The notes below the pieces were generated by a model. That model saw nothing but the letters and a program-made list of their open reading frames with translations. It did no database searches and was not told where the DNA came from. Below, in pieces: positions 37,326 to 50,600 of a stretch of 64,000 bases of DNA. Position numbers and translations under genes: made by a program. Each line of letters opens with the position of its first letter. The first letter of the stretch is position 1. Origin of the DNA: Rallus limicola (taxonomy: Eukaryota; Chordata; Aves; Gruiformes; Rallidae); the NCBI GenBank assembly GCA_022605955.1, contig JAKCOZ010000008.1, forward strand, positions 9,488,001 to 9,552,000. Direction: 5' to 3'.

Positions 37326-38589
37326 TAAACTGAGGAGCACTTTATGGTCTTGTCCAGTAGCTCAGGGCTAATAGGGTTTTCTGCTCACCTTGTTTCAAAC
37401 TGGCTAAGCTGAGCAGAGTAGGCACTTGTATCTTCTCTGGCACACAGGTATAGGATACCAGTAAGGTTAATCAGCCCTGACTTTGTTAAAGGTGCTGAAG
37501 CTGCAGCAAATCCCATTGCTCTGTGCGTTGGAGTCTCTTGGATGCAGTAAGGCTCTGTGTGGGTGGCATTAATCCCAGAGCCGTTTTGTAAGAGCAGGCC
37601 TTTCTTTCACCTGAAAGTTGTTGGTTGAAAACTTCTCCTTGCAGCTCAGCCCACCATGCTGATGTCCCCTCATCAGGAGAACATTAGGTCTCACCCTGAA
37701 ATATGTGTAGCATCTTCTAGTCTTTCAGAGTTTTGCTGCAGGTACTTCTCAGGTCAAGGTTGAAAAGATTTTTTTACTTCTGAGCTCAAGTTAGCCAATG
37801 TAGTTTCCTTTTATGGGAAAGCTATGTTTGGCAGCTGGGGAAAATGGGAGTTTAGCACATTGCTATAAACAAAGGGAATCATTTGATTCTCCAGTCTTTT
37901 ATTCCCTACCTTTTGTAAAGTTGATACCTCTTTTTTTGAGTATAGTGCTTGAAATGATTATATGTAGAAAGTGTCTATGCAAAGCAGTCATTCAAGCTTT
38001 TTTACTTAATTGACTCATAACTTTTTTTATAAACAACACTGTACATACAGAAGCTTATATTTATTTACACAAAGTTCAATAAAATAAGCTATTTCAATCT
38101 ATTGATATTTTCCTCCTCCTTTCTAGGACATAAACTTGACTTCATTTGACTTTCTTAGACATTTTTTGCCCCTATAAGGGAGTTCAGCATCTCACAGCGG
38201 TATGCTTTGCTTTGCTGTGTTTTAGTTCTCTGCTGGGTCTCTGGGCGAAGTTTGCTGTCCTTTAGATACTGCTCAAGAATTCAACACACCAGTTTGTTTA
38301 TTTGTAGGGAAACAGTTGTTGCTGGACATCTGCTGCTTGTGGTATTTCATGCTGAAGCTAATACTGTTGCACTACTCAGCCTGAATTAGTAATAAATACA
38401 GCTAGGTCTACGTGACTTTGAGAGACGGGACCTATTCAGGGCCTTACTGAGAGTGCTGTGAAACGTTCTAAGACCTGCATCAGCTTTCTAAGGCCTGTGA
38501 TGATGGATATTGTGCAGCCAGCATGAGAGCACTGCACTTCAGGGCTCTTACCTTTCTTTTCCTACTCAGATACTTGCTTCTCCTGAAAA

Positions 38590-38760
38590 ACAAACTTTAG
38601 TGATTCATTAATCTAATGATTCAGCCAGCCCCCGTTAGCTCAATTCAGGCTGCGCAGATTAAAGGGTCGCAAAGTAAATCCCATTCTGTTGGTCTCAGAC
38701 AGACAGGCAGCAGAGAAATGAGCTCTCCAAGGTGATTAGCTTAAGGGAAGGGGCCTCTTC
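38590..38760. promoter_or_regulatory. Candidate conserved non-coding block
   Basis: TE-free stretch with homeodomain-like ATTCATTAATCTAATGATTC near 38602, several retained CpGs (CCCGTTAGC, GCTGCGCAG, GGTCGCAAAG) in otherwise CpG-poor surroundings, and AGCTTAAGGG near 38738. CpG retention and motif density suggest constraint, but this is inferred from appearance only. Confidence 0.18.
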
Positions 38761-41700
38761 CAGGTCCTTCCTGAAGAACCAAGAGCTCTTTTAGGGGCCC
38801 ACTGGTAAGGCAAGAACCCCTTCTGCTTCTCTCTCTCTTCCCTCTGTCTTCCAGCTCATCATTACAATACGTGTAAACCAAACAAGCCATGATTCATACA
38901 CAAAAGCTTTAGAGGGATGTATTTTATAGCTGAAGACAGTGTTTTATATACTTTGAAATATTGATGCTCAGCTTTTTTTCCATCTGGCATTTTTCTCTTT
39001 GAAAGCTTGTCAGTCATACAAGTAGTTAATGACTTTTGAGAGGTCAGTTACCATCTGCAGCAGTTTGCAGAGTGTTGTTTTTTTTTTTGTCCCAAGTAAC
39101 TTTTTCCAGCCTTCAAAGTGGATAGGGTTTCTTTCTCTCTGAGTCCATTTAAAAGTGAGACCAACATATTTTCCATAACAGATTGAAAAATGGGAGTTCT
39201 GGAGTGTGTGGAATTGGTAAAATATTGGTAAAATATATTTATTCATGAAGTTGTATAATAAGAGATGTTAGACCTGGTTAAGTACCAGGTTATACTCAAC
39301 CTACCTAAATTTCCATGGGAATTTCCCTTTGACATGATGCTCCTCATTTCCTCCTTTCTGCTGTCCTGTGTGTGGTTGAGCTGCCTTAGCCTTTTTCAAC
39401 GGGTTCTTCTAATGGCACTAGGTTGAGTATCCATGTGTTATGTTTCAGAGAGCAGCAATTCCTGTACTGGTATCTCTGCAAAGCCTTTGGGATAAGGACG
39501 CTTTGCTGTTGTGAAATGTTTTCTTGGTTTTATTACTGCAGTGATAACATCTTGCATTGCTTTTTCAGTAGCAGTATTGTACCCAAGAGGGCACAGGGTT
39601 TGTGTATTAGGAGTGCTGCTAATTAACACTGCTCTTCTCCTTCCCTTTAAAGTAAGGAAGTCATATCTCTCTTTGATAAACAGATGAATTTGAGGCAGAA
39701 TTAAAATTTCTTTTGAAGGACAGTAAGAAAAGATGCAGTGAAATTTAAGGACTCAACCCGGAAGGTCTGGCATTGCATTTGCTTATTCCACAGGATGGAA
39801 AACCTCTTTTTAAATTAATGAGGGTAGTTACAATAATACCTATACACAGCCTTAGGTCTCAAGGGCTCACTGCTGATTCTAGTGGGGTAACATTTGCCTG
39901 TTACACGGAGGCAGCAGGCTTGCCTTCCGGAGGCCTTTTCCATCTGAAGTGTAGGACTCTGCTTCTATGGTAGCAGGGGATGGAAAAGGCTTCTTCTCCT
40001 TACTGGTAGAAAACATAAAACTTTCCGCAGTTCACTTGCATTACACAGCAGAAGTCAATTTGAAATTCATGGAAAGAGTGTGTTTGGATGCAGCTGAGTA
40101 TCCCACATTGAAAGAAGTGGTGAGGGTTTAGTAATTTTGAGGTTCGTGGCCAGACATGTTCGAACACCACTTAACATGCAAACACAGAGTAAAATGGACC
40201 AAGTCATCTGACACGTGAACTCTGCTTACAATGGAGATGTTATTACAAATTCAGCTTCTTAACTTTCTATTCAACGGTTAAATAAGATGAGTAATATTTG
40301 ATTATTGTAATGTTGCATTGGTTTTAAACCACAGGTTTACTCCAGTTGTAATGATTCAGCTTTCTTTTTGAGGAAACTTAGCAGAAAAACTTTCTTCTTT
40401 GAGGGGAAAATACAAGTAAGTGGGCATTTTCAGGGCATCTCCATGGCAGTGTTTCTGGAAACAAAGCGTAGGAAGCAGCATATGGTATTACATCTGCAGA
40501 CTGTTTGACAGTAACCAGTCCCAGGTACTTCAGAGGTCAATTTACAGAACCCAGAAGAAAGCAGTTAATCTGCCTGAGGAAGTTGTTCCTCTTAAAGCCA
40601 ATAGTTTGGAGGTTAACATAAACTCTGAAGTGTTAGACTTGTAACTCCTCCACTGCTTGCCCTTAATGAACTATTTCTAGACACTTCTCTGGACAACTGT
40701 TTGGATACTGGTCCAGTTTTTCCTTGAATGTTGATCAGACTCTGGCTTTGGTAACATCATTAACAATTTGCAATTATGTAAGCTTTACTATGGAACTGGT
40801 TAACTTTTGAATAACCCATTGAACTTAATTTATGAGAGAGACTAGAGGATTCTGATATCCATTTTGCCAGTTATTTCTGACAGCACATACTTCTGTCAAT
40901 CACCTTCATATTCCAGGTAAGCAGTTCTAATCTTTCCATGGCATTTTGCAAGAAGCCCTTCTCCTCCCTTGCCCTTGATCACAGTCATTTGTTTCTCAAT
41001 CCTGTTCACTTCTTCACTGACTTCTAATGGAGAGAACACTTCGGCATGCAGCCTTCTAGTTGAGAATGAACCACTAATTTATGGAAGCCTTTGCTACAAC
41101 TTTATGAAAAGGGAGTACTGATCAACTGAAAGGCAGAAACTGAAAGGTATCCATAGCTCTGTCCTGAAACCTTGCTGCTATAAAAATCTCATTTTAGATG
41201 TTCTGTGATTAAATATGAAGATGTCGGTGAAGCAGAGCCCTGTCAGAACCTAAATTGCAGGACTGAGATTGCTTTAAGCAGATAAATGACTTCTAGCCTA
41301 TCAAGGCTTTGGTGTCTGAAGAGATCACATTTTAGCAGTGAACAAAACCAGTGTTATAAATGATGTGGTTACAAAGATGAGCATGTTTTTCACTATAATA
41401 CGAAACTGGCACTTGAAAAACAGCCTGAACCTCTAAACTAATAGACTCATTCTTATTTTGCATGTGTGTCTTATTGTTTCACATTCATTATGTTTGTGTA
41501 ATTGACTTTTGTAGTAACTCCATAATACAAGCAAATTGTCACCAATAAAGCAGATGGAATGAAATTCCTTTTGAGTAATGTAATTAAGAAAATAAGCACA
41601 TCGTAGGAAGGAGCTAGTACATTGCTCTCTCTCATAGAGTGGGAACTCATCATCCATGCCAACCTCTGTTGGCAAAGCACGAGGGTGCTTTTTTATTCTT

Positions 41701-44700
41701 AAGCAAGAGATTGTTCTGTTTGATTTTTCTTTTGATTTTGGTTTAAAAAGCATTATATAGATGACGATGTTCATAATTACTGCTATCTCATTGAAATTGC
41801 TGAGAGTTTTGGCCTCTTTGGGAACGCTGTTGAATCCTGTAGTTATAGAAGCAAGAGTGCCTTTTCCTCTTAATTAGGAAATAAGTGTTTCTAATAAATA
41901 AAATAATTTGAGAATTTATTCAGTCTGTTTCATTCTCCCAAGATAAGGCAACTGGAATGTATAGTCCTGAGACATGCTAATTGACGCACCATATTAATAA
42001 GAAACTGTGCCATTTAAAAAGTCATGCTCATAAGATAGTAATTAAAAAAGCGAGTTGGAAGGATTAAGTATCTGCTTGTGCCATTTTTGACCTGTCTAAA
42101 TTATTATATAACATCTCTGGCAATTTCCCAGCTTCCCTATGCAGTCTATTTCACTGCTTAATTATCTTCACCTTTAGAAAGCCGTGTTTGGTACTTAAGG
42201 AAAAAAAAGGCGAACGATGATGACAATTTGCTTCTTTTGCAATTTACTCCTTGTCCTGGCTAACAGTGACATGAAGAACAGATGATTTTCCTTACATTTT
42301 TTGCACTAGCCTTTCATATACTGAAGAATATATAGTTGTGTTGCTCTTTCTTTTCCTAAATCAAAGAACTGTAGTACTTCTTACAGGATGTGTTTTCTAT
42401 ATCTGTAATCGTCCTTGTTTTTCTCTTTGAGCAGTGGACAACAAATGCTGGAATAACAGCGTGGCTGTATGTGTCATTGCAGACTGTAGTCCTGTTTGTA
42501 TATCAGTAATCAGAATATCTGTTGCTTTATTAATATTTGACTTCATTTCATCTCCTTTTATGTTACAAAAGTCTTAAATGAAAGTCAACTACGTTGTGTT
42601 GTTGTGCTTGAAAAAGAGGGGGGTATACTGGGCTTGGGTATATAAAGGTGGTATTAATCTTTTCTTAATTGAAATGCTATTTCTAACATTTTTCTGTAGT
42701 TCTTATAGGGAACATTGGAAAAGATTGACCTTGTCTTGTTTAAATGTTTCTTGTGGCCATTGAGATAAATCAAAGAAACTGCTCATAACTTTGTATATGG
42801 TTGATTGATCTTCTTGTCTTCAGAAAAAACTCTTTAAGCTAAATACAAGGCTTAGCTGGTCTCATTCAAAGTAAATCAGATGAGGTTGGAAGTAGAGTGG
42901 GAACAATGAAGCAATAAAGAGCTGTAATAGAGGAAAGCTTATAAAAATTTTAGCAACTATGTTGTTTACCATTTCTGCTTTATTAGTTCTGATTTGATTA
43001 ATATTAATAATTATAAATTACTGTCTCACGGAGTCTTGTAGTATTGTGGTTTTGTTTATTCTTAATGAGGTGAAGTGATTCTTTCAGTAATGATGTCTGA
43101 ATTGTTTTCAGCCCATTTTTAATGTTTGGTCTAAAAATCTGGACCTTGATTTTGTTGAGCAGCAGAATTTTTTTTTGCAATGTTATTTAGTATTACGTTA
43201 TTTCAGTATTTCTGATGTTCTTGAGATAAGTTAAATTGGAATATATAAACCCACAAGGCACCACAAGCGAAGTTAATCGACTTCATTGACTTGGAGTGAA
43301 TGATAAAAACATAAGCTTAAGACTTTGTCTGAAGAGATCAACGATAAAACTGCCTAGCAGTGCTGTCACTGATGAGGTGAGGAAACGTCATTTTCATCCT
43401 TCCAACAACTTGCATCTCTCTATGTGTGGCCACATTCTGCCATCTGGCACTTTCCAGTCCACTGCTTAATGTAAGCAATCATCATTTTACAGAAAGCTGC
43501 AAACTGTTGGATGCTCTGTCATATGGCCTTGCCTAAGGAGGAGATGCAGAAGAACTTAGGGTTTGGAACTGTTAAATACTGGGATGGTGTGTGTTGGAGT
43601 AACTGTCAAGTAGGCAAATGTTCTATTCCTTTCTCTAGCTTTGGGAGTTATGTAGTTGAGTTCAACTGACGTTCAAAGGATCAGAACTTCAGAAAGGAAT
43701 AATTAATTATATACCATCAGCCATGTGTTTAGAGTAACTGAAATGTCTTAGGTAAGCTATTTTTATAACATGCCTAAGAAATATGGATATCAATTATATT
43801 CCTGATCTTTTTATGGTTTTATGTCTTAAGATGCTGAAGATAACTCTTGAGTGTCACCATTTTTTGAGTGAGATTAGTTAATTCTAGGTGAGGTGGAATA
43901 AAATTGCACTGCTTTTGCAGAAAACAGAAGTAGAGCTGGTATTTTCCCTCTGTGTGATACCAACAAAAAGAAGAAAAATATAAAAGTTTAAGTAATATTT
44001 GTTGTACATTTTCCTGGTAAACTGTATATGTCTCTTCATGCTTTTTAAAGCCATTGTAGATGTTGGGGAGTCAATATGGACTAGAATGTAAGCGATACAA
44101 TAGATGTTTCTTGGTTCCTTGACTATAGAAGTTGAAGAGGGCCACAGCTTTTATTTCCATTCTGCCTCTCGTTATTCCCGCCCAAAGGGTGTCAGCATGG
44201 AAGAGCTGAAAAGTGCTGCTCTGGTAGAACAATTGGACTGGGCATCAATCAATGATTTCTTAATCTTTACTCAGACATTGATGAGCCTTGTAACTTTGAG
44301 GAGATGCTTTGCTTCCCCACCTAACCAATTTTTGGCTCTTAGCACAAGGTACTATTGTTCCTAATAAGAAATACATAGGAATGAATAGAGGATAGGAAAT
44401 GCTGCATTCCCAAAAATATCATAGCCAAAAATCAAAGCAAGAACCATCAGTTGGGTACAAGTGGGGAGTGTGAAGGACCACTCAGGCTATGATGGGCGCT
44501 TCAGTCTTGCTCTTTTGGACATGTAGCATGCTGAGCACACCTGTGGTGTTAACCTTTGCAGGGAAGCCAACCCAACCAAATCTGAAAACTGAGAGCCCTA
44601 ACAGGATGGTTTGAAGGAGGCTTGTGACATGGCTTTGCAGTTCATTCCAGGAAGTGTCTGCCTATGTGTGGGAGACAGAAAATTTGTTTGAAATACAGAA

Positions 44701-47618
44701 CAGATGAGGTGAGAAAATGGATTGATTGAGGGCTGGATAAAACAGGACAGGACAAGTCTTGACATGGAAAAGCAGCTGAGGGGTTTTGTGGACAGTGTGG
44801 TGAATGTGACCATTTTCTCTAGTCAGATGATCTGTAGTTCTTCAGCCATTAGAGAGCCCAAATTACAGTTGTTAAGCCTGAGATGAAGACAGAAGTGAAG
44901 ATCCCAGCAGTCAGTCTAGCTGCATAAGTGATCTCTTCATAGTGGTATCTGCAAACACACTCAAGCATACTCTCTTGACCTTGCAACCCAAAGGGTTAGC
45001 GGATTCAGTGCGAAGAACTTGATCTGGCTGGTTGCAGCCAGGCTGAATGTCACTGACTAATAAACTCCTTAGCATTAGTGCAAACTAATAAACTCACTGT
45101 TTCTTAGAGTTATTAAGACCTATGTGGCTTTGAACTATGCCATGCCATACATACTGTCTTGAGACAACAATAATTCAGATATCTTTGCACCGTCGTGTTG
45201 TCATGTGGACTTGTCCACTGCCTCACAGATGTCTTAAAAGAACAACTTAGGGTTTCTATGTATGATGAATGACTGTTTGAAAGCTGTTTAAAAAAAAAAA
45301 AAGGAGCTATTGGGAGAGTTTGGCAGCATTGCTAATCTTGAGTGTATGTGACACATGCTGTCTTTAGGGAAGCTAACATCCAGGGCTCAGTGCTAAGAAG
45401 TCCATCTCTACAAAGGGTGTTTGCATGAGTAGCACTCTGTTCTTTCGTAGTTGCTTATTACTCAGTTAATATTAATCTTTTGTGAATTCCTCAGTGTATT
45501 CACTGTGAAAGGTGTCACACCCACAATACTTGAGTTTTGGGTAGAAAAATTGCATAGAAAAATAGAATAAGAATAAAACAGAGAAATAAATGAGAAGGTG
45601 CAGGCTAATGAAGTTCTTGCTTATTATCCAAACAATATTTGCAAACAATGCTTCTGTATTAGATCTCACTAAAAATCTACTGTAGTGCAACTGTCCCTCT
45701 TACGTCTAAAAAACACAAGAGAAGGAAAATATAGCTAACTATAAATTGATGATTTTTAACAAATAGGCCAGACTTCAGATGTCCCACTAGGGTATTCCTT
45801 TTCTATAAGAAATTGATACGCATGTAGATCTCATGATCTAAACTGAAAGCTCCTGGTAAAAGGTTTCTCTTCTATCCCTCATGGTGCACCGTGGAACACA
45901 GACCACATAGAGAGTATTGGAATAGGAGAGGTTAAATATATATATATTAATTATTAGTTATAGGTTAAAAACAGAATTTGTGGAATTGGGCATGTGTTCA
46001 AACTTCATAGAATCGCTTCATTTCTGAGCTTTGTCCAAATTACAATCTATACTGTCCTGGTAAAACAGAGAAGAGGGTGTTCAGATCATCTTTCATCTGA
46101 GACAGAAATACTTGTAAGAACAGAACCTCACAAAGAACAGCTGCAGGACTGAAGGCTGTCATGGTTTCTTAGGAGATGTAGAGCTCTGGGATGTGTGCAT
46201 AACACACCATGGTTAAGAACCAGGCTCAGAAGCTGGAGTAATGTATCATACTGTCATTTGTAAGGAAAAGGCTTTTAGAACCCAGCAATCCAGAGTAATT
46301 TGAAATATGTTACCACTTAAGCAGCAAAGCAAAAGCAGGCAGGCATCCACAGTCCTTATTGTTGAACCCAGCTCTTAAATGGAAAGCTTCAGAGTCTAAC
46401 TGAAGATTTATTGGAAAAAAACCCAACCTACTGACATGTGTGAATTTAAAAGAGATGAGAAAAATAACATGGCTAAAAACCATGTCTCATCATCAGGAGG
46501 AATAGCAGCTGTCATTTGTATTGCAATGAGAATTTTAAGGAGATGTTCACTTTCATCCCTGCTGCTGTTTAGTGAAGTGGTATCTGTATGTGCCGAAAAA
46601 GTGACCAGGAGATGGGTGGGCACAAATTGTGCTGGTGCATCTGAAACCAACCCTGGGGAATAAAGAGGGTAAAGAGGGGAGTCTCAGCTTCTCATGTAGG
46701 AAAATCTGGGTTTCCCTGGTGTGGGGAGAGAAAGGGAGGACTGCTCTGTAAGCTATCCTAGGTTTTTGTTCCCAGATCAGCTAGCACCTGCAATTAGTAT
46801 CTGGCAGAATTGCGGTGGGAAATTCAGCATGATTTATTTTTTGGTGAAGAACTACTGCAGTGTATTTTAGCCGCTCATGTAGAGTCTGACCGTCTGACCC
46901 AGGTTAGCTCCTCACCAAATCCATATCCATCTTAGCACCTTGCTCATCACCAGCCCTTCCCATAGGATAGGCTTTCTCAGGGAAAAGAGGAGGTGAAAGA
47001 CCTGTTTCCTTTATGCTTTAGGTATCTCCAAGCTACTGGGTAGCTGAGTGAAGTTTTCATCATCCAGTTGGCCTTGATGCCAGCGGGCATACTTTTCTTG
47101 AATATTGGACTGCAAACATAATTTTTCTTTATTTCTCTGAAGCCAATAACCGTATAACATGTGGGGAATCTCCTAAGTCAGAATGAGCTTGTAAAATTAC
47201 TCAGTACCTTATTGTCCTCTTCTCTGAGTTGCTGCTGTTATGGGTGGTGGGATTACTTAGACCATCCTGCCAAGAAACTGACAAGAAAGATTTAGGAATA
47301 CTTACTTTTGTGCAAAGTGAATGGTTGTGACTTCAGTACAACTCTTCATGTTGTGATCTATGGATACTATGTGTCTATTTGGGAAAATGTGATGAAGGAG
47401 AGGTAGGAGTTGAATATGACAGGGAATTGTAGAGGTTAAGTAAAACTTGGGCAAAATGAGGTGAATGGACACGATGGCACATGAAATGCGTTGTTGTCAC
47501 AAGCTAGGCACAGAACAAAGAATAACAAGACTGATTTGTGTCTGATGTGGGATTTTAAATTAACAACCATTGTTTGTGGGTGGAAAAATATTTTGGGGAA
47601 TAAAAATATTTATTTCCA

Positions 47619-47640
47619 CAGCTTCCACTGTGGGAAGCTG
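47619..47640. repeat. Small hairpin, 8-bp stem
   Basis: CAGCTTCC at 47619-47626 and GGAAGCTG at 47633-47640 are perfectly complementary across a 6-nt loop (ACTGTG). It is short enough to arise by chance in 64 kb. Confidence 0.7.
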
Positions 47641-50600
47641 AATGAACATGTCTGCTCAGTGTGTCGTCGTGATCTAACAGAACATATGTCAGAATTACAA
47701 AGAAGATGACAGCAAAGAATATTTGCCATTACTCTTAGCAGGCATTTTCTGTCACTGATCCTGTTTTACTTCTGCTGCATCCCTTTGTAGATAAGTGATG
47801 AGAACTGAACAAAATAATGCCTGTGTAAGGTTTGGAATGTGTCCACAGTATGTCCCTGCTTTTTTCTTTACAGAACAGAAATTCTGTGCTTCAGACCATA
47901 AATTATGGTGCATGGTGAATGTCAGGTAGATGCAGTTCTGTATGCAGTTTTTTTTTTTTTTATCCCCTAACTTTACTCTGTAGAGTGTCTTGCACTATGT
48001 GTTACTATCCATGTTCAATTACTGGATAGTGGTCAGACTTGCATTCATTTTTCTATTGATTATGTATTTTCATATCTGATACAACAAAGCCAACCTGATG
48101 AGTTCTGCATAGGCTTTAGCTCCCAATCTGGACAACTTGAATACTAAGGAGCAACCTAACCAAAGAAAAATTAAAAATGGATGCTCTTCTGCATGTGTTC
48201 TTTAAGCAAGAGTAAAAAGCCCACAAGGTTTTCATTCAGTACTGCAAGCTCTTTTTGGCAATAAAAGGCATGTTTATGTCAGTGGAGCTATTGAAGACCT
48301 TAACAATATTAGAAAGAAAAACTGGGAACAAGATCAGAAGTAAATTAGAATAACTTGGTGATGAAAAGACAAAGTTTTCTGACATTTGTTACAGTTAAAT
48401 TGGAAAGGTAAGAGCAGAGAATGGCTGTAGGAATAACTGATGTTATAAAACCATCTTATCCCCGCAAAATGTGTGTCTGTTAGGTGGGGACTGAGATAAC
48501 ACTTAACTAGTTCCTTACAGACCCTATTTCTCTACTGCACTGTAAGTGTATAGTTAGGGATCAGAACCTTAATCTAGTGAGTATGGTGCAAACCCCTAAC
48601 ACAGGATGTTCTCTTGCCCGTAGGAGGATGGGCAATGACTAGTAAGTACTGTTAATGCTCTGTTTGTTCTCATGTTCTGAACATGCCTTTGAGAGCCACT
48701 GGGTTCATCTTAGTGTCAGATTTTTCTGATTTAAGGGTTTTAGTGGGAACTCATAGAACTGAGAAAAGTTGTGCTTCAAAACAGAGTACAGATTATCTCC
48801 ATAAAAAGTTAGCTAAAGAACCAGGACCTGGCTCGTGAACCCTTCAGGTTCATTTTGTATCATCTGACTTTATACAGATTGGAACTCAGGCAATGAGGTA
48901 AGGACTTTAACTTTCAAATGTGTCAGCCCTTTTGTTTGTGCAGTGCTTGATTCAAGATATGGGTTACCTGAGCTCCCATGGACTGGTACCCTCCAGCAGG
49001 AACAAAACTGCCCCAGATAGACTTCACGTGGAAAAATAAGATTAGGTAAAAATAACATAGAGTTCCTTCCTGACATTTGTTTGCAAGCTTCACTTGCTAA
49101 CTCCCACTGAAATCCATCCAAACTTGCATTGCACAGGACAGCAGAATCTCCTGGAAAAGGTACTAAATGATGTGGGAACCAGCTCTGTTTTTCCCCAGTG
49201 GTATTAGAAAAAAATGGCTCCTCAAGAAGAGATGAAATGTGGACTTGCTTAATGAGCTTAGTCTCTTTGTAAAGATTTCTTCCCACCCTTCAACATAAAG
49301 TAACCCCTTTCTACGTGCATTTTTTTCTTTGAGGAGTGGTAGTTAAAAAGGCACGTCCCGTTTCCACTTTGATATAAATAGTTCATCTTGCCATGGTGCT
49401 TTGATGCCTAATTTCACTTTTTCGTCTCTAGAAAGCAAAGCATGTTACTTGTTTGCTTTTAGAGCTGCTCTTCTATATAGGAAGTCTTTTTTTCCTCCTT
49501 ACACAAGTTTGTGCTGCACTTCTGTCTCCTGACTCTAAGAGCAATCTACTGTTCTTTTCCTTTAGCCTTCCATAGCCCATATATGTTTTAATTTCATGTG
49601 TCTTACTGCTTGTTGTGAAGCTCCACAATCTGTTTGGGACATCTCTCTCATAGCTTCTTTTAAGCTTCATCCATGAACTACCTATGTTTGACTCAAGTAT
49701 TTGCTTCTACCTTTATCCCAGTCTGCCTCAGTTCTAATGTTTCATTAAGTTTTTGCTTCACTTTTTGGGGACAGATTTATGTGGAATAAATATTGACAAT
49801 ATTTTGACAGGTTGGCACATTATATTTCTTGTGTAAACATGATTATAGTAATCTGTGGCCTGTTTTAAACCAGTCTTTGGAGCTCAAGGGCTGTAAATGA
49901 AAGTGAGTCACGGTGGTCTATTGTATGTAAACATAATAGGAGTTTGATTGATTTCCAAGATCAGTTAGCATTACTTGATTGGAAAGGGTTGCTATGGGAG
50001 AAGGAAGGTGATAACAAAAGTAAGCAGCCAGTTTTAGAGCATGATGGCAATCACAAGCTCTCATCACACCTAGAGTAAGATCTTCAACAGGGTATTTTTA
50101 AACCTTACCTCAATAATGAAATAACATAAACATTTGCTGGAGTTCTGCCTTGGCAGAGCAAGAAGCAGTATTTGCTAGAGAAAAAGGAGCAAGGGGCAGG
50201 GTCAAACCCAGCTATTCCTTGGCACACCACAGCCGAGATGGCTGTCTGATGTGCCTCCCAGCCTCTACCAGTCCACTCTTGTTTTTCCTTTCAGATGAAT
50301 GATCTCTGAGGCATCCAGGTTTCTGTGATCTCTCAACAGGGGGTTCTGTGGCATTATGTGTGTGAGGTTTTATGCTTGCTTTGGAAAAGGCTAGCTTCAC
50401 ATGCCTTCTCTCTTATTTTGGCTAAGCCTCTAGAAAAGAAATGTGTCCTGTAAATATTTAATTCCAGAGACACTGCCAAAAGATTCCATGTGCTGTTATT
50501 GCTTCAAGGTTCGTTAGCGTGAATCAGTTCTTATTATTGCTTAGAACTGACCTTACAGAAGCAGAAATAGTGGATGGATCTGAACAGTAATCAGAAAGGT

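Noticed and set aside
40155..40167. GTTCGAAC-like motif considered as a tRNA T-arm/B-box.
   Set aside because: No A-box, acceptor-stem pairing or cloverleaf is found around it.
46003..46018. CATAGAATCG resembles the CR1 3' terminal motif in antisense.
   Set aside because: The adjacent sequence does not match the CR1 3' UTR, so the ten-base match is not meaningful.
48870..49286. 138-codon minus-strand frame.
   Set aside because: No recognisable domain and no splice context. Its composition is like that of the neighbouring non-coding DNA.
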